Shown one piece after another: positions 61,667 to 64,000 of a DNA stretch of 64,000 nt. Origin of the DNA: Bimastos eiseni. Its lineage: Eukaryota > Annelida > Clitellata > Crassiclitellata > Lumbricidae. The stretch lies in the NCBI GenBank assembly GCA_959347315.1, contig OY365822.1:9749127-9813126 (forward strand), written 5' to 3'. The position numbers were made by a program, and so were the translations under genes. How positions within the stretch are numbered: the first letter of the stretch is position 1; each line of letters begins with the position of its first letter. The notes beneath the pieces were generated by a model that saw only the letters and a program-made list of their open reading frames with translations, ran no database searches and had not been told where the DNA came from.

Positions 61667-62899
61667 GTTATTTCAGTTCATATGGTCTACTCTCAGCTGC
61701 TAGCTGCTTTGATCAGTTACCAACTCAGCTGTTGGATATGCGGTTTACTTCCAACGAATCGATCTCGATCATCCCTAAAGATCTTTTAACAATAATTATT
61801 ATGGTGTGGGCATAGGCCTACAGCCGCCTAGTACGGCATGGTTGCATGATGCAAAAGCTCTTGAAAATTAGCTTTAAGATGACATAAGGAATCATGTAAA
61901 TGTTAACAGACGTCACCGCATATTCAAAATGATGATTTATTTGAGACAAACAATCATTTATTGCTAAAAATTAATTATTCGTCCACTTTCTTCATAGTTG
62001 GCCTACCGCAACGCGCAACGTCCGCAAGTCAGGTCAACACGATGTTATACACATTTGTCGTTAGAGGCGCCACATTCCTTGGAGCCACGTTATGCATAAT
62101 TTTGGTACACGATGCTACACAGAAACTTTCCAGTTCTGTGTATTACAGGTCCTTGAACAGAATCAACCAACGCTCATCGTAGTCACGATCGAACGATCGC
62201 ATCGAGGGTCTTTGCTAGAACCCGTATGACTAGCTTTTATCAATTTATTTTCTAATTAATGGTAAGGATATTTAGTTTTACGCTTATTTGATAGGAGGTT
62301 GCCTGTTAATAAACGTAGTTATATTGAATACGCTTAGCATCTTTTTAGATGGTCCCCACGTCAATAATTGTATGAGTCGAGATTATCAGACGTCACTCGT
62401 TAGGTTTTCAGAGGATTTCTTCTCAGCTACATAATAAGCTTTTTAGTTTGTATTGCAAACGTTCGAGATATAATCGATCGCATGAACCTCGTAAATTTAT
62501 ATGAATCGATTTAGATTTATGAAGTTGTCATTGCAGATTGGTTAGTCATAGTCGTTGTCTAGCTCTCTTGCCATCAATTATTGTCGAACCCCTTTTGTCC
62601 CCGTCTATTATTGCCTGGTGAAATACAGGGTAGCTAGGGAAGTGTTGGATAACGGAATCTGTAAGTGTGATGATTACGTAGTGTGTATGTCCCCTATTAT
62701 GATTTGGCATGGATATGTGCTGGACAAAGAGACGGCAGTATAGAGATGAGTAATGCTATGGATGTCATCAGAAAGATCACAGGTTTTTGTTGAGGTCACC
62801 GAGTGAGCAGATGTGATGATAGAGTATGGGCTGATGCAATTGGAACACTGAGGAGTCACTGAAGACAGGTTTCTTTCAATGCTAGAGTGACCAGACATG
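61667..62899. other. No gene seen
   Basis: AT-rich unique-looking DNA between the long LTR-like unit and a SINE; only short frames without recognisable domains. Confidence 0.35.
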
Positions 62900-63032
62900 A
62901 TTAGTCTTTGATGGCTGAGCAAATGTGAATGAAGGACTTGCTCATGGTCCATACACAGTGACTGTCTAAGGAGAGGCTCAAACTCATACTCTCAGTGCTA
63001 CAAGGCAATCACTCGACCAATGAGTTACATAA
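62900..63032 (-). mobile_element. Same SINE family, third copy
   Basis: Reverse strand: A-box-like TCATTGGTCGAGTGATTGCC, B-box-like GAGTTTGAGCCTC, then CAGTCACTGTGTATGGACC and AGCAAGTCCTTCATTCAC as in the 46570 copy. Confidence 0.65.
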
Positions 63033-63329
63033 GTTTTCTCGGCATGCATGCTGTTATAAATAAGAAAGTCTTCAAACCACAAAAGGATGAGAGTAGAATC
63101 CCAGCTAAAATCTTACTAATGGATTGTGGAGTAAGTCATTCCATGTCCATCCACGGCAGCAAAAGCGCGGTTTTGGGTCAAGTCAGTCCTTGCCTTGGGA
63201 ACTTGGCTGTCAAGTCAAGCAACAGACTGCACAGGGCAAGAAGAGACAGCAGACAGAGATTTGCATGTTGAGTTGCAAAGATATTTAGGAGACAGACCCA
63301 TTTGAGTTCTTGGGACTAAGAGCTGTGCC

Positions 63330-63372
63330 TTGTATTGAATGCAAGAGGCAGCAGGAAGCCAGTGTAGGAGAG
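63330..63372 (-). pseudogene. Short LINE relic
   Basis: Reverse complement reads HWLPAASCIQYKAQL, matching LHWLPVRQRIQY of CR1/L2 elements. Nothing more of the element is recognisable. Confidence 0.5.
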
Positions 63373-63589
63373 TACAGGTTCAAACCTACCTTGAGACAGT
63401 TACCGTGTAGATACCTTGATCATGTGTCTCCTTCTCTCACAATGATCAGCACCATCCATGTTCTATGTTGTGTTTGAACACTTGGGAAGGACGGAAATAT
63501 AAAAAACAGTTGTATTTTGTATAGTATAACAGTCCTGTTGACCTTGTGGTTCTGGCATTTCACCCAAGGTGTGAATTGTCAAATTTTAA

Positions 63590-63785
63590 CGGGAGAGGGG
63601 TGAGTTGAAACTTTTTCACATGTTGGGGCGTCCCGACTAAAATTTTTATGAGCCTGAAACCGGTACTGAAAGATGATCTGAGGTTTGCCTGACACCCCAA
63701 GGTAATTTTTCAAATTAACTGTAGGGGTTGAAAAACGAACTGGGGAGTTGAACCCTCCCAACCCCCGACAATTCAATCAATGATT
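63590..63785. mobile_element. Dispersed MITE-like repeat, copy 2
   Basis: Second copy of the 8870 repeat, about 190 bp: starts TTTTAACGGGAGAGGGGTG, includes GAGCCTGAAACCGGTACTG and ends CCAACCCCCGACAATTCAAT. Confidence 0.65.
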
Positions 63786-64000
63786 TCACCATTGATGATA
63801 TTGATATGAGTTTGGTCCTGCTCATCATCATTACATAGTTTTCTCTACATTTATGCAGGTGACATATTTTTTGGCAGCAGTTGAACTGTAATAATTGATC
63901 GAAACAGATTTTCAAACGTCTCTTTGCCTTTTGGTAGTTATACTAAAACCAGGAATTTTTCGACAGAACTTCCAGTAGAGCTGTAACCGCTGCAGCTGAC

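Overview
The window is animal nuclear DNA. It has split genes with GT-AG introns of 0.4 to 7.3 kb, a LIM kinase, a nicotinic receptor, a retinol-dehydrogenase-type SDR, CR1/L2-like LINEs, tRNA-derived SINEs, many hAT and Tc1/mariner-type MITEs and very heavy microsatellite content. The repeat style (GACA, ATCC and TTATTATTG arrays, frequent TAGGCCTA words, SINE and LINE 3' tails reading GCGCTATATAAAT...ATTACATT) suggests a marine invertebrate, possibly a deuterostome. I cannot name the species from sequence alone. Most long open frames in the left half are read-through of microsatellites and are not genes.

Layout. Bases 1-9.7 kb are gene-poor and full of simple repeats and two clean minisatellites (72 bp and 44 bp units). 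From 10.9 to 18.3 kb two minus-strand exons belong to a nicotinic acetylcholine receptor subunit. They are separated by a 7.3 kb intron packed with LINE pieces, a perfect 76 bp palindrome, three hAT-like elements and two Tc1/mariner-type MITEs. From 18.4 to 33.7 kb I find no supported host gene: a third Tc1-type MITE, a 1.4 kb TTATTATTG array, CpG-rich stretches, one hAT-like element and LINE ruins.

From 33,776 to 49,167 on the minus strand lies a complete LIM-domain kinase (LIMK) gene. I rebuilt it exon by exon: 15 coding exons, every splice phase compatible, 645 residues, order LIM-LIM-PDZ-kinase. Upstream in the same orientation (50,661 to 56,362) is a complete four-exon membrane-anchored SDR (retinol dehydrogenase 11-14 type, 329 residues). 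Its last intron holds a complete, apparently intact MULE DNA transposon (51,209-53,719) with an 8 bp target duplication and terminal inverted repeats made of tandem copies of a short unit. The next intron upstream holds a hAT-type MITE.

The right end (56.4-64 kb) holds a tRNA-derived SINE whose head lacks the anticodon arm, a 3.28 kb unit bounded by TGTGGCG/CGCCACA and a TAAT duplication that looks like a very long solo LTR with its own internal repeats, and further SINE and LINE remnants. The host genes are not an obvious functional cluster: LIMK acts on cofilin and actin, the SDR on retinoids or other carbonyl lipids, and the receptor at synapses. All claims come from reading the sequence. 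No database search was run.
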